From Falsiroseomonas algicola (GTDB taxonomy: Bacteria > Pseudomonadota > Alphaproteobacteria > Acetobacterales > Acetobacteraceae), in the NCBI RefSeq assembly GCF_011040385.1, contig NZ_JAAIKB010000001.1, positions 806,001-870,000 on the forward strand: a DNA stretch of 64,000 bases. The letters run 5' to 3'. Positions 28,357-36,959 of the stretch are shown here, piece by piece; the first letter of the stretch is position 1, and every line of letters begins with the position of its first letter. Below the pieces are notes generated by a model, which ran no database searches, was not told the origin of the DNA, and saw nothing but the letters and a program-made list of their open reading frames with translations. Both the position numbers and the translations under genes were made by a program.

Positions 28357-29037
28357 ATGACGGGCTGGGAAAAATTCGCCTTCTCCTTCCTGAACCCCCA
28401 GGTCGCGGCGGACTACACGCCGAAGATCATCGAGGGTCTCGGCCTCACCATCCTGCTGGCCGCCTGCATCATCGCCACCGGCCTGGTGGCGGGGCTGGTG
28501 CTGGCGACGATCCGCGCGCTCGGCATCCGGCCGCTGAACTGGCTCATCATCTTCACGGTCGATGTCTTCCGCGCGCTGCCGCCGCTGGTCATCATCGTGC
28601 TGATCTATTTCGGCCTGCCCAATGCCGGCATCGACTTCTCCGGCTTCGGCGCCACCTGGCTCGCCCTCTCGCTCGTGCTCATGGCCTTTGCGGAGGAGAT
28701 CTACTGGGCCGGCATCTGCGCCGTGCCCGCGGGGCAATGGGAGGCTTCGCGTGCGCTCGGGCTCCGCTTCCTGCCGACGCTGTTCCGCATCGTGCTGCCG
28801 CAGGCCATCCGCATCGCCATCCCGCCGCTGGTCAACCGCACCATCGCCATCACCAAGGGCACGGCGCTCGGCTCCGTCGTCGCGGTGGCGGAGATCCTCG
28901 GCGCCGCGCAATCCGCCATGGCCTTCTCCGGCAACCCGACCCCGCTGACCCTCGGCGCCATCGCCTACATCATCCTCTTCCTCCCCGTCGTCTTCGCCGG
29001 GCGATGGATCGAGACGAAATTTGCCTGGAAGCGCTGA
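28357..29037 (+). CDS. Amino-acid ABC transporter permease 1
   Basis: Inner-membrane permease of 226 aa with about five helices, of the His/Glu/Gln/Arg/opine family. DVFRALPPLVIIVLIYFGLP is a family signature, and EASRALGLRFLPTLFRIVLP is the EAA loop that contacts the ATPase. It overlaps permease 2 by one base (TGATG), so the pair probably form a heterodimer. Confidence 0.9.
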   Translation: MTGWEKFAFSFLNPQVAADYTPKIIEGLGLTILLAACIIATGLVAGLVLATIRALGIRPLNWLIIFTVDVFRALPPLVIIVLIYFGLPNAGIDFSGFGATWLALSLVLMAFAEEIYWAGICAVPAGQWEASRALGLRFLPTLFRIVLPQAIRIAIPPLVNRTIAITKGTALGSVVAVAEILGAAQSAMAFSGNPTPLTLGAIAYIILFLPVVFAGRWIETKFAWKR

Positions 29038-29711
29038 TGGAAGACTTCATCGAGACCTTCCTGAACCTCGACATCGCCCGCCAGGCGAGCCCGATCCTCA
29101 TCCAGGGCTTCATCCAGACCTTGCTGCTGGCGGCGATGACGGTGCCGCTCGGCCTCGGCGCCGGGATCGTGCTGGCGGTGCTGTCCACGCGCAGGAATCC
29201 CTGGCTGCGCTATCCGCTGATGGCCTTCGTCGATTTCTTCCGCGCCATCCCGCCGCTGGTGCTGCTGATCTTCCTCTATGCCGGCCTGCCCTTCGCGGGG
29301 CTCGACCTCGGCGCCTGGGGCGCGGTCGCGCTCGGCTTCCTGCTGAACACCGGCGCCTACTACGCGGAGATCCTGCGCGCGGGGATCGAGAGCGTGCCGC
29401 GTGGCCAGCCGGAGGCTGCGCGCGCGCTCGGGCTCCGCCCCTGGCAGGTCTGGGTCTTCGTGGTGCTGCCCCAGGCCGTGCGCAACGTGCTGCCCGACCT
29501 CATCAGCAACACGCTGGAGGTGGTGAAGCTCACCTCCATCGCCAGCGTCGTGGCGCTGCCCGAACTGCTCTTCCAGGCCCGCCAGGCGCAGAGCGTGACC
29601 TACAACGCGACTCCCATCATGGTCGCCGCGCTGGCCTACTTTCTTCTGTTGTGGCCCTGCGTCCGGCTGCTGTCGCGGCTGGAGAACAAGCAGATCGCGG
29701 GGAAGCGATAA
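29037..29711 (+). CDS. Amino-acid ABC transporter permease 2
   Basis: Partner permease of 224 aa. DFFRAIPPLVLLIFLYAGLP and the EAA loop PEAARALGLRPWQVWVFVVL are both present. It ends 3 bases before the stop of a convergent Bug gene, so no ATPase gene follows. The ATP-binding subunit must be supplied from elsewhere. Confidence 0.9.
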   Translation: MEDFIETFLNLDIARQASPILIQGFIQTLLLAAMTVPLGLGAGIVLAVLSTRRNPWLRYPLMAFVDFFRAIPPLVLLIFLYAGLPFAGLDLGAWGAVALGFLLNTGAYYAEILRAGIESVPRGQPEAARALGLRPWQVWVFVVLPQAVRNVLPDLISNTLEVVKLTSIASVVALPELLFQARQAQSVTYNATPIMVAALAYFLLLWPCVRLLSRLENKQIAGKR

Positions 29712-29714
29712 GGC

Positions 29715-30686
29715 TCAGAACCGCAGCCCCATCGCCCGCACCATCGCGCTGTCCTCCGCGTAGAATTCCCGCGCATAGCGGGCATAGGCGGCGCCATCCG
29801 CATACATCAGCGGCATGTTGAATCGCTCCAGGATGGCGAGATGCGCGGGGTCCTGCAGCGCGTCCCGGAAGGCGTCGTGCAGCGCGGCGACGATCTCGGG
29901 GTCCATGCCCTTCGGCCCCGCCAGGCCATAGGGCGAGGAGTTCACCACGGGCACCCCGGCCTCCCGCAGGGTCGGCGCCATGGGGAAGCGCGCCGGCCGC
30001 TCCTCCCCCCAGGTCGCGAGCAGCCGGAGGCGCCCATCCAGCACCAGCTCCGCCCAGACGCTGCTCTCGGCGGAGACGTTGATCTGCCCGGCCAGCAGCG
30101 CCTGGATGTTGTCCGCGCCGCCGCGGAACGGCACATGCACCCACTGGATGCCGCCCGAAAGCTGCGCGATCCGCTCCATCGTCACGTCGAGCGTGGCGAC
30201 GCCCGGCGTGCCATAGGTGATCTTCCCCGGGTTCGCCCGCGCATCCGCCAGCAATTCCTGCAGCGTGCGCCACGGCGCATCGGCGCGCACGACGATGCCG
30301 AAGGTGTAGCCCACCAGGCGGATGACCCAGGTGAAATCCTCCATCGGATCGTAGCTTGGCCGCGCCATCATCACGGGGATGCGGAAGATGGAATTCGGCA
30401 TGCAGGACAGCGTGTAGCCATCCGGACGCGTCCCCTGCGCCAGCGCCGTGGCGCCCAGGCTGCCGCCGGCGCCGGGCCGGTTCTCGATCACGATGGGCTG
30501 GCCGAGGCGGCGCGACGCACCCTCGCACAGCGCGCGCATCTGGATATCCGTGGTGCCGCCTGGCGGGAAGGGAACCAGCACGCGGATGGCGCGGTCGGGG
30601 AACCGACCCTGCGCCAGTGTGGGCGAGGCGAGCACCGCCCCCGCCATCCCCAGCGCCACGCGCCGCCCGAAGCCCGTTCCCGGCAT
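29715..30686 (-). CDS. Tripartite tricarboxylate transporter receptor (Bug/TctC family) in the pim operon
   Basis: Periplasmic receptor of 323 aa with signal peptide (FGRRVALGMAGAVLASPTLAQ region). FPDRAIRVLVPFPPGGTTDI and ENRPGAGGSLGATAL are the Bug landmarks. It lies 26 bases after the pimD-like gene on the same strand, so it is probably the last gene of the dicarboxylate beta-oxidation operon. An orphan Bug protein of Rhodopseudomonas is known to bind adipate, so a medium-chain dicarboxylate ligand is a good hypothesis here. Confidence 0.88.
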   Translation of the reverse strand: MPGTGFGRRVALGMAGAVLASPTLAQGRFPDRAIRVLVPFPPGGTTDIQMRALCEGASRRLGQPIVIENRPGAGGSLGATALAQGTRPDGYTLSCMPNSIFRIPVMMARPSYDPMEDFTWVIRLVGYTFGIVVRADAPWRTLQELLADARANPGKITYGTPGVATLDVTMERIAQLSGGIQWVHVPFRGGADNIQALLAGQINVSAESSVWAELVLDGRLRLLATWGEERPARFPMAPTLREAGVPVVNSSPYGLAGPKGMDPEIVAALHDAFRDALQDPAHLAILERFNMPLMYADGAAYARYAREFYAEDSAMVRAMGLRF

Positions 30687-30712
30687 GAATCGTCTCCCCC
30701 TCTTGTTGGGGG

Positions 30713-31867
30713 TCAGACTGCCTCGGGCAGGCCCCCCGCCGCAACAACGACGCGCAGATGGTGGTCCACATCGCCGAACAGCGTGCCGATCATGGTCAGC
30801 CGCTTGAAGTAGTGGCCGGCCTTGTATTCCTCCGTCATCGCGATGCCGCCATGCAGCTGGATCGCATCCTTGCCGAGCTGGTCGGCGAGCTTCGCGACCA
30901 GCGCCTTGGCGGCCGACAGCGCCGTGCGCCGCGCCGCCGCATCGCCGGACTGCACCATCATCGCCGCATACATCGCCATGCTGCGCGCCTGTTCCGTCGC
31001 CACCAGCATGTCGGCGGCGCGGTGCTGCAGCGCCTGGAAATTGCCGATGGGCTGGCCGAATTGCTGGCGCTGCTTGAGGTAGTCGACCGTCAGGTCGCGC
31101 AGCACCTCCATCGCCCCCAGCGCCTCCGCGCAGAGCGCCGCATTCGCTTCATCCACCACCAGCTCGATCAGCGGCAGCGCCTGGCCCTCCGCGCCCAGCA
31201 GCGCGTCCGCTGGCACCCGCACGCCTTCCAGCACCAGCTCCGCCGCGCGAAGCCCGTCCTGCGTCGCATAGCCGCGGCGGGTGACGCCTGGTGTCGCGGG
31301 ATCCAGCAGGAACAGGCTGATGCCCTCGCGATCCCGCCGTGCGCCGGATGTGCGGGCGGAGACGATGATCCGGTCCGCGCTGTCACCCGCCAGCACCACG
31401 CCCTTGGCGCCATCCAGCACCCAGGCCTCGCCATCCCGCTTCGCCGTCGTCGCGAGGTCGTGCAGGTCATGCCGCGCCTGGCGTTCCTGATGCGCGAAGG
31501 CCAGCACAGTGCTGCCCTCCACAACCCCCGGCAGGATTTCCGCGCGCTGCGCGGCGCTGCCCGCGCGCCGCAGCAGCCCGCCGGCCAGCACCACGGTCGG
31601 CAGGAAGGGCTCCAGCACCAGGCCGCGGCCGAAGGCCTCCATGACCAGCATGGTCTCGACGGGCCCGCCGCCGAAGCCGCCATCCTCCTCCGCGAAGGGC
31701 AGGCCGAGCAGCCCCATCTCCGCCAGCGCCTTCCAGTTCGCATCGGCGAAGCCGCGCGCTTCGGCGCGGTAGCCCTTGCGATGCTCGAAATCGCCATAGG
31801 CATCGGCCACGAGGCGATTGACGCTCTCGGCCAGCATGCGCTGTTCGTCGGTCAGGTCGAAATCCAT
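30713..31867 (-). CDS. pimD: Acyl-CoA dehydrogenase, pimeloyl-CoA dehydrogenase small-subunit type
   Basis: FAD enzyme of 384 aa with the acyl-CoA dehydrogenase fold. MDFDLTDEQRMLAESVNRL at the start and HRKGYRAEARGFADANWKAL resemble PimD. DAIQLHGGIAMTEEYKAGHY is the conserved C-terminal FAD/active-site region. It starts 6 bases after the large-subunit gene, and the pair are expected to act as a heteromer that oxidises dicarboxyl-CoA esters. Confidence 0.85.
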   Translation of the reverse strand: MDFDLTDEQRMLAESVNRLVADAYGDFEHRKGYRAEARGFADANWKALAEMGLLGLPFAEEDGGFGGGPVETMLVMEAFGRGLVLEPFLPTVVLAGGLLRRAGSAAQRAEILPGVVEGSTVLAFAHQERQARHDLHDLATTAKRDGEAWVLDGAKGVVLAGDSADRIIVSARTSGARRDREGISLFLLDPATPGVTRRGYATQDGLRAAELVLEGVRVPADALLGAEGQALPLIELVVDEANAALCAEALGAMEVLRDLTVDYLKQRQQFGQPIGNFQALQHRAADMLVATEQARSMAMYAAMMVQSGDAAARRTALSAAKALVAKLADQLGKDAIQLHGGIAMTEEYKAGHYFKRLTMIGTLFGDVDHHLRVVVAAGGLPEAV

Positions 31868-31873
31868 CGGTGA

Positions 31874-33073
31874 TCAGAGCCCCAAAAAGGCTTTTGCGAT
31901 GATGTTGCGCTGGATCTCGTTGCTGCCGCCGTAGATCGAGACCTTGCGGTAGTTGAAGAACAGCGGCGCCGCCGCATCCGCCCATTCCGGCCCGACCGAG
32001 GGCAGGTTCAGCCCTTCCTCCTCCCGGTCCGGCCGCGGCATCGCATAAGGCCCGGCGACATCCACCAGCAGTTGCGTCGCCTGCTGCTGGATCTCGCTGC
32101 CCTTGATCTTGAGGATCGACGACGACGGATCGGGCTTGTCACTGGCCTTGCTGCGCTGCGCGGCCACGACGCGCATCTGCGTGATCTCCAGAGCCTTCAG
32201 CTCGATCTCGGACCAGGCCAAGCGGCGGCGGAAATCGGGATCGTCCCAGACCATCCCCTCCCCCGCCGGCGTCTCCTGCGCCAGGCGCTTCACCCGCGCG
32301 AGCCGCTCCTTCGTCAGCCCGATGCGCGCGATGCCGATGCGTTCGTTGGAGAGCAGGAACTTCGCGTAGTCCCAGCCCTTGTTGACCTGGCCGACCAGAT
32401 TCTCGGCGGGGACGCGCACATCGTCGAAGAAGACCTCGTTCACCTCATGCCCGCCATCGATGGTGATGATCGGGCGGATGGTGATGCCGGGCGTCTTCAT
32501 GTCGATGAGCAGGAAGCTGATGCCCTGCTGCTTCTTGGCCGCCGGGTCCGTGCGCACCAGGCAGAATATCCAGTCCGCATACTGCCCGAGCGTCGTCCAG
32601 GTCTTCTGCCCGTTGACGACATACTCGTCGCCTTCGAGCTTCGCCGTCGTCTTCAAGGACGCGAGGTCCGACCCCGCGCCCGGCTCCGAGAATCCCTGCG
32701 CCCACCAGATATCGAGCGTCGCCGTCTTCGGCAGGAACCGCTCCTTCTGCGCCTGCGACCCGAAGGTGGCGATGACGGGGCCGACCATGTTGACGTTGAA
32801 GGAGAGCGGCTGCGGCACGGCGCAGGCCTGGATCTCCTCGCTGAAGATGTAGCGCTGCACCGGCGACCAGTCCTTGCCGCCCCACTCAACCGGCCAGTTC
32901 GGCGTCGCCATGCCATGGGCATGCAGGACGCGCTGCGTCGTCACGATATCCTCGCGCGACAGCTTGCGCCCCTCGCTCACCTTGCGGCGGATTTCCGCCG
33001 GGATCTGGGTCTTGAAGAAGGTGCGGAGGTCGTCGCGGAAGGCGATCTCCTCCGGCGTGTAGCGGAGTTCCAT
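31874..33073 (-). CDS. pimC: Acyl-CoA dehydrogenase, pimeloyl-CoA dehydrogenase large-subunit type
   Basis: FAD enzyme of 399 aa. MELRYTPEEIAFRDDLRTFF and TPNWPVEWGGKDWSPVQRYI are characteristic of PimC-like subunits. WAQGFSEPGAGSDLASLKT is the acyl-CoA dehydrogenase signature, and the C-terminus VSIYGGSNEIQRNIIAKAFL is the second one. AGGAGAG precedes the start. It sits between the CoA ligase (10-base gap) and pimD (6-base gap). Confidence 0.87.
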   Translation of the reverse strand: MELRYTPEEIAFRDDLRTFFKTQIPAEIRRKVSEGRKLSREDIVTTQRVLHAHGMATPNWPVEWGGKDWSPVQRYIFSEEIQACAVPQPLSFNVNMVGPVIATFGSQAQKERFLPKTATLDIWWAQGFSEPGAGSDLASLKTTAKLEGDEYVVNGQKTWTTLGQYADWIFCLVRTDPAAKKQQGISFLLIDMKTPGITIRPIITIDGGHEVNEVFFDDVRVPAENLVGQVNKGWDYAKFLLSNERIGIARIGLTKERLARVKRLAQETPAGEGMVWDDPDFRRRLAWSEIELKALEITQMRVVAAQRSKASDKPDPSSSILKIKGSEIQQQATQLLVDVAGPYAMPRPDREEEGLNLPSVGPEWADAAAPLFFNYRKVSIYGGSNEIQRNIIAKAFLGL

Positions 33074-33083
33074 GGCGTCTCTC

Positions 33084-34697
33084 CTAGGGGCGCGTCACGC
33101 GCGCCGCTTCCTCATCCCGCAGCGTCGCGGCCATCAGTTTCCCGGCCGCGCTGCGTGGCAGCGATTCCCGCAATTCAAGCGCAGCCGGCAGCTCATGTTT
33201 GCCGAGGCGGTCGCCCAGAAATGCGCGCAGTTCCTCCAGCGTGAAGGGGGCCGCGCCCGGCTTCAACGCGCAGAAGGCCTTCGCGGCCTGGCCGCGATAA
33301 TCGTCGGGCACGCCGATGACGATGCATTCCGCAACCGCCGGGTGTTCGTAGATCGCCTGCTCGATCTGCGCGGGATAGACGTTGAAGCCGCCGGACAGAA
33401 TCATGTTCTTGCGGCGATCGACCAGGGTGAAGTAGCCCTGCTCGTCCATCCATCCATTGTCGCCGGTCAGGAACCAGCCATCGATGAAGGTGTCGGCATT
33501 GTCGCGCCCCCAATAGCCCACGAAGACGTTGGGGCCACGCACGGCCATCTCCCCCACCTCGCCCGGCGGCAGGACACGCCTGGGGTCGTCCAGCGCCACG
33601 ATCCGCGCATCCACGCCCGGCAGCGGCAGCCCGATCAGCCCCGCGCGGCGCGGCGCGTGCGGCGGCAGGCGCGTGCCGGCCGGCCCCGTCTCCGTCATCC
33701 CCCAGCCGCCGCCGATGCGCTGGCCGAGCACCGCTTCCAGCTTCTGCTGCACCTCGTGCGGCATCGGCGCGCCGCCCGAACTCAACTGCCGCAGGGATGA
33801 CAGGTCGCGCGTCTCGATCCCCGGCAGGTTGAGGATGCCGATCCACATGGTCGGCACGCCGGGGAAGGTCGTGATGCGCAGCCGCTCCACATCATCCGCC
33901 CAGGCCGCGGCATCGAAGCGCACGCGCAGATGGCAGAGCGCGCCTTCGGAGAACTGCCGCAGCAGCACTGCCGTCAGCGCGAAGATATGGAACAGCGGCA
34001 GCGCCACCAGCACCCGCGCCGTGCCCTCGGGCAGGGAGGTCGCATCCCGCCACGCCTTGTAGCAGGCAACCGTCGCCGTCAGGTTCCCATGCGTCAGCAT
34101 CGCGCCCTTGGGCGTGCCGGTGGTGCCGCCGGTGTATTGCAGCAGCGCGATATCCTCGACGCCGATCGCGGGCCAGGCGTCGGGCAAATCCGCGTCGGGC
34201 AGCGGAAGGAAATCGTTGGCAACATCCTCGCCGCCCCAGCGCGCCTCCGGCGCCAGGAACACGTCGCGCACCGCGCCCGTCTCCCGCAGCCATTGCGCAT
34301 TCGCCACCAGCGATCCGAAGCCGGTGGTGATGACGCAGGTGGCCCCCGCATCCCGCGCCTTGTGCCCGATCTCCCGCTTCGCATCCAGCGCCGAGAGATG
34401 CACCACCCGCGCCCCCGTTCGCAGCACCGCGAAGAAGCAGAGCGGATGCCAGGGCGTGTTCGGCAGGTAGAGCGCCACGCAATCCCCGCGCCCGATGCCC
34501 CGCGCCATCAGCCCCGCCGCGATGCGGTCCGACCAGTCGCGCAGCTCCGCATAGCGCAGCACATGCCCGCGATATTCCAGCGCGGGCAACGCGGAAAAGC
34601 GCGCCGCCACATCGTCCAGGAAGCCCGGCAGCGTGCCCGTCCGGATGGGCACGTCCCACCGGCATTCCGGCGGGTATGCGGCGTCCCAGGGGCGCAT
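33084..34697 (-). CDS. pimA: Acyl-CoA ligase (PimA/long-chain type AMP-dependent synthetase)
   Basis: Adenylate-forming ligase of 537 aa that activates a carboxylic acid with CoA and ATP. LLQYTGGTTGTPKGAMLTHG is the AMP-binding P-loop, GGGWGMTETGP is A5, GWFLTGDNGWMDEQGYFTL is A7 and DRRKNMILSGGFNVYPAQIE is the hinge. AAGK near the end carries the adenylation lysine. The ATG at 34697 shares its A with the upstream TGA stop, so translation is coupled. Substrate inferred from operon context as a medium-chain mono- or dicarboxylate. Confidence 0.87.
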   Translation of the reverse strand: MRPWDAAYPPECRWDVPIRTGTLPGFLDDVAARFSALPALEYRGHVLRYAELRDWSDRIAAGLMARGIGRGDCVALYLPNTPWHPLCFFAVLRTGARVVHLSALDAKREIGHKARDAGATCVITTGFGSLVANAQWLRETGAVRDVFLAPEARWGGEDVANDFLPLPDADLPDAWPAIGVEDIALLQYTGGTTGTPKGAMLTHGNLTATVACYKAWRDATSLPEGTARVLVALPLFHIFALTAVLLRQFSEGALCHLRVRFDAAAWADDVERLRITTFPGVPTMWIGILNLPGIETRDLSSLRQLSSGGAPMPHEVQQKLEAVLGQRIGGGWGMTETGPAGTRLPPHAPRRAGLIGLPLPGVDARIVALDDPRRVLPPGEVGEMAVRGPNVFVGYWGRDNADTFIDGWFLTGDNGWMDEQGYFTLVDRRKNMILSGGFNVYPAQIEQAIYEHPAVAECIVIGVPDDYRGQAAKAFCALKPGAAPFTLEELRAFLGDRLGKHELPAALELRESLPRSAAGKLMAATLRDEEAARVTRP

Positions 34698-36769
34698 CAC
34701 CCCGCCTTCAGGCTGCCGAAGCCCTTGCCCTCCGCCGCCAGCCTGGCCAGCAGAGGGGCGGGGCGGAGCGATTCATCGCCGGTCTGGTCAGCGAATTGCG
34801 AAAGCCGCGCCGCGACCTCCGCCAGGCCCCGCGCATCGGCGTAGTGCATGGGACCGCCGCGCCAGGCTGGCCAGTTGTAGCCATTCAGCCAGACCACATC
34901 GATGTCGCCGGGCCGCGCCGCGATCCCTTCCTCCAGGATGCGCGCGCCTTCGTTCACCATCGGCAGCACCAGACGGTCGAGGATTTCGTCACCATCGATC
35001 GTGCGCCGCGTCACGCCCTCCGCGCTCGCGACCTTCTCGATCAGCGCATCGACATCCGGATCGGCCACGCCGGTCCGCGCACCCTGCGGATACAGATAAA
35101 AGCCCTTCTGCGTCTTCTGGCCGAGCCTGCCGGCCTCCACCAGCGCATCCGCCACCGGCGCGCGGCCGCCCGTCGCCTTGCGCACGCGCCAGCCGATATC
35201 GAGGCCCGCCAGATCCGTCATCGCAAACGGGCCCATCTTGAAGCCGAAGCCCATCAGCGCGGCGTCCACCTGCGCCGGCGATGCGCCCTCCAGCAGCAGC
35301 CGCTCCGCCTGGCGAGACCGCTGCGCCAGCATGCGGTTGCCGACGAAGCCGAAGCAGACGCCGACGACGACCGGTACCTTCTTCAGCTTCCGCCCGATCT
35401 CCGCCGCCGTCGCCAGCGCCTCGGCGCTCGTGTGCTTCGCGCGCACGATCTCCAGCAGCTTCATGACATTGGCCGGGGAGAAGAAATGCATGCCGAGCAC
35501 ATCGCCCGGCCGCGTCGTCACCGCCGCCATCGCATCGATGTCGAGGTAGGAGGTGTTGGAAGCCAGCACCGTCCCCGGCTTCGTCACCCGGTCGAGCGTC
35601 GCGAAAACCTGCTTCTTGAGGTCGAGATCCTCGAAGATCGCCTCGACGACCAGGTCGGCCTCGGCGGCGCTTTCCAGCCCGACCGCCCCCTCGATCAGCG
35701 CCATCCGCGCATCGCGCGCCTCCGCCGTCAGGCTGCCGCGCTTCACGCTGGCCTCGTAGGTCCCACGGATGCGCTCGATGCCCTTGGCGCTCGCGGCTTC
35801 GTCCGTCTCGATGACGCGGACGGGGGTGCCGGCATTGGCGAAGCACATGGCGATGCCCGCACCCATGGTGCCGGAGCCCAGCACGGCGGCGCGCTTCACC
35901 TCCCGCGGCTTCGTGCCGGCCGGCACGCCCGCGATCTTCGCCGCCTCGCGCTCCGCGAAGAAGACGTGGCGCAGCGCCTTGCTGCGGGGATCGTCGAGCA
36001 GCCGCAGGAAGGCCGCACGCTCGAAGGCCACGCCGTCCTTGAAGGGCATGTCGAAGGCCGCGCGGACGCAGGCGATGCAATCGGCGATCTGCGGCTCGTC
36101 CTTCGCGCGTGCCGCCAGCTTCGCGGCCTCCGCCTCGAAGGCCTCCCGCGATCCCAGCCCCTCATCCCGCGCCGAGACCGGCTTCGGCGTCGCGCCATCG
36201 GCCAGCGCCGCCGCATGCGCCCGCGCGGCCGCCGGCAGGTCGCCCTCCGCGATGCCGTCCGCGAGCCCCGCCTCGACCGCCGCCTTCGCCGGCAGCGGGT
36301 CGCCCTGCACCATCAGCTTCAGCGCCGCCGCCGCGCCCATCAGCCGCGGTGCCCGCTGCGTGCCGCCGGAGCCCGGCAACAGGCCGAGCTTCACCTCCGG
36401 CAGGCCGAGGCTCGCCTTCGGCCCCAGCAGCCGCGCCGTGCAGGCCATGGCCACTTCCAGCCCGCCTCCCAGCGCCGCCGCATGGATCGCCGCCACCACC
36501 GGCTTCGACGCCTGATCCAGCGCCGCCACCAGGTCGGCCAGGGTCGGCGAGGCCGGCGGCTTGCCGAATTCGGAGATGTCGGCGCCGGCGATGAAGGTCC
36601 GCCCCTCCGCCGCAATCACCAGCGCGCGCACCGCCGCATCCGCTTCCGCCCGCTTCACCGCCCCGAACAGCGCGGCGCGCAGCGCGGCCGAGAGCGCATT
36701 GACCGGCGGGTTCGAGAGCGTCGCGACGCCGATGCCGTCCACCACCTCGAACCGGACCAGATCGGCCAT
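34697..36769 (-). CDS. pimF: Fused enoyl-CoA hydratase/3-hydroxyacyl-CoA dehydrogenase (PimF/FadJ-like)
   Basis: Bifunctional beta-oxidation enzyme of 690 aa. Residues 1 to about 190 are an enoyl-CoA hydratase/isomerase: oxyanion-hole region AADISEF-like FIAGADISEFG, ALGGGLEVAMAC, and the catalytic glutamate in GLPEVKLGLLPGSGGTQRAP. From about residue 290 an NAD-binding domain (VLGSGTMGAGIAMCFANAG) leads into the 3-hydroxyacyl-CoA dehydrogenase with HFFSPANVMKLLEIV. It is the first gene of the operon, with GGGAG 6 bases before the ATG. Confidence 0.9.
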   Translation of the reverse strand: MADLVRFEVVDGIGVATLSNPPVNALSAALRAALFGAVKRAEADAAVRALVIAAEGRTFIAGADISEFGKPPASPTLADLVAALDQASKPVVAAIHAAALGGGLEVAMACTARLLGPKASLGLPEVKLGLLPGSGGTQRAPRLMGAAAALKLMVQGDPLPAKAAVEAGLADGIAEGDLPAAARAHAAALADGATPKPVSARDEGLGSREAFEAEAAKLAARAKDEPQIADCIACVRAAFDMPFKDGVAFERAAFLRLLDDPRSKALRHVFFAEREAAKIAGVPAGTKPREVKRAAVLGSGTMGAGIAMCFANAGTPVRVIETDEAASAKGIERIRGTYEASVKRGSLTAEARDARMALIEGAVGLESAAEADLVVEAIFEDLDLKKQVFATLDRVTKPGTVLASNTSYLDIDAMAAVTTRPGDVLGMHFFSPANVMKLLEIVRAKHTSAEALATAAEIGRKLKKVPVVVGVCFGFVGNRMLAQRSRQAERLLLEGASPAQVDAALMGFGFKMGPFAMTDLAGLDIGWRVRKATGGRAPVADALVEAGRLGQKTQKGFYLYPQGARTGVADPDVDALIEKVASAEGVTRRTIDGDEILDRLVLPMVNEGARILEEGIAARPGDIDVVWLNGYNWPAWRGGPMHYADARGLAEVAARLSQFADQTGDESLRPAPLLARLAAEGKGFGSLKAG

Positions 36770-36873
36770 GCTGCGCTCCCTTTATTCCGTATCGTGGAAA
36801 TGAATGGTCGTTTTCCGCCACACTGGTCGCCCATCCCCGGCAGAGCGTCAAGCCGTCAGCGCCACCATGCCAC

Positions 36874-36892
36874 AATTCCGAATTTCGGAATT
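36874..36892. promoter_or_regulatory. Palindromic operator in the pimF/nitronate monooxygenase divergent region
   Basis: Perfect 9-1-9 palindrome with arm AATTCCGAA around a central T. It lies 104 bases upstream of pimF and 67 bases upstream of the nitronate monooxygenase. A weaker related dyad (ATTCC ... GGAAAT, 36784-36801) lies close to pimF. Likely binding site of the IclR-type regulator at 37886 (inference). Confidence 0.6.
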
Positions 36893-36959
36893 ATGATGGG
36901 AAGGCTTGCCGCGCCCCCTGCCTGCCCCCATCCTCCGCCCGATCGAGCCGGAGCCCCCC

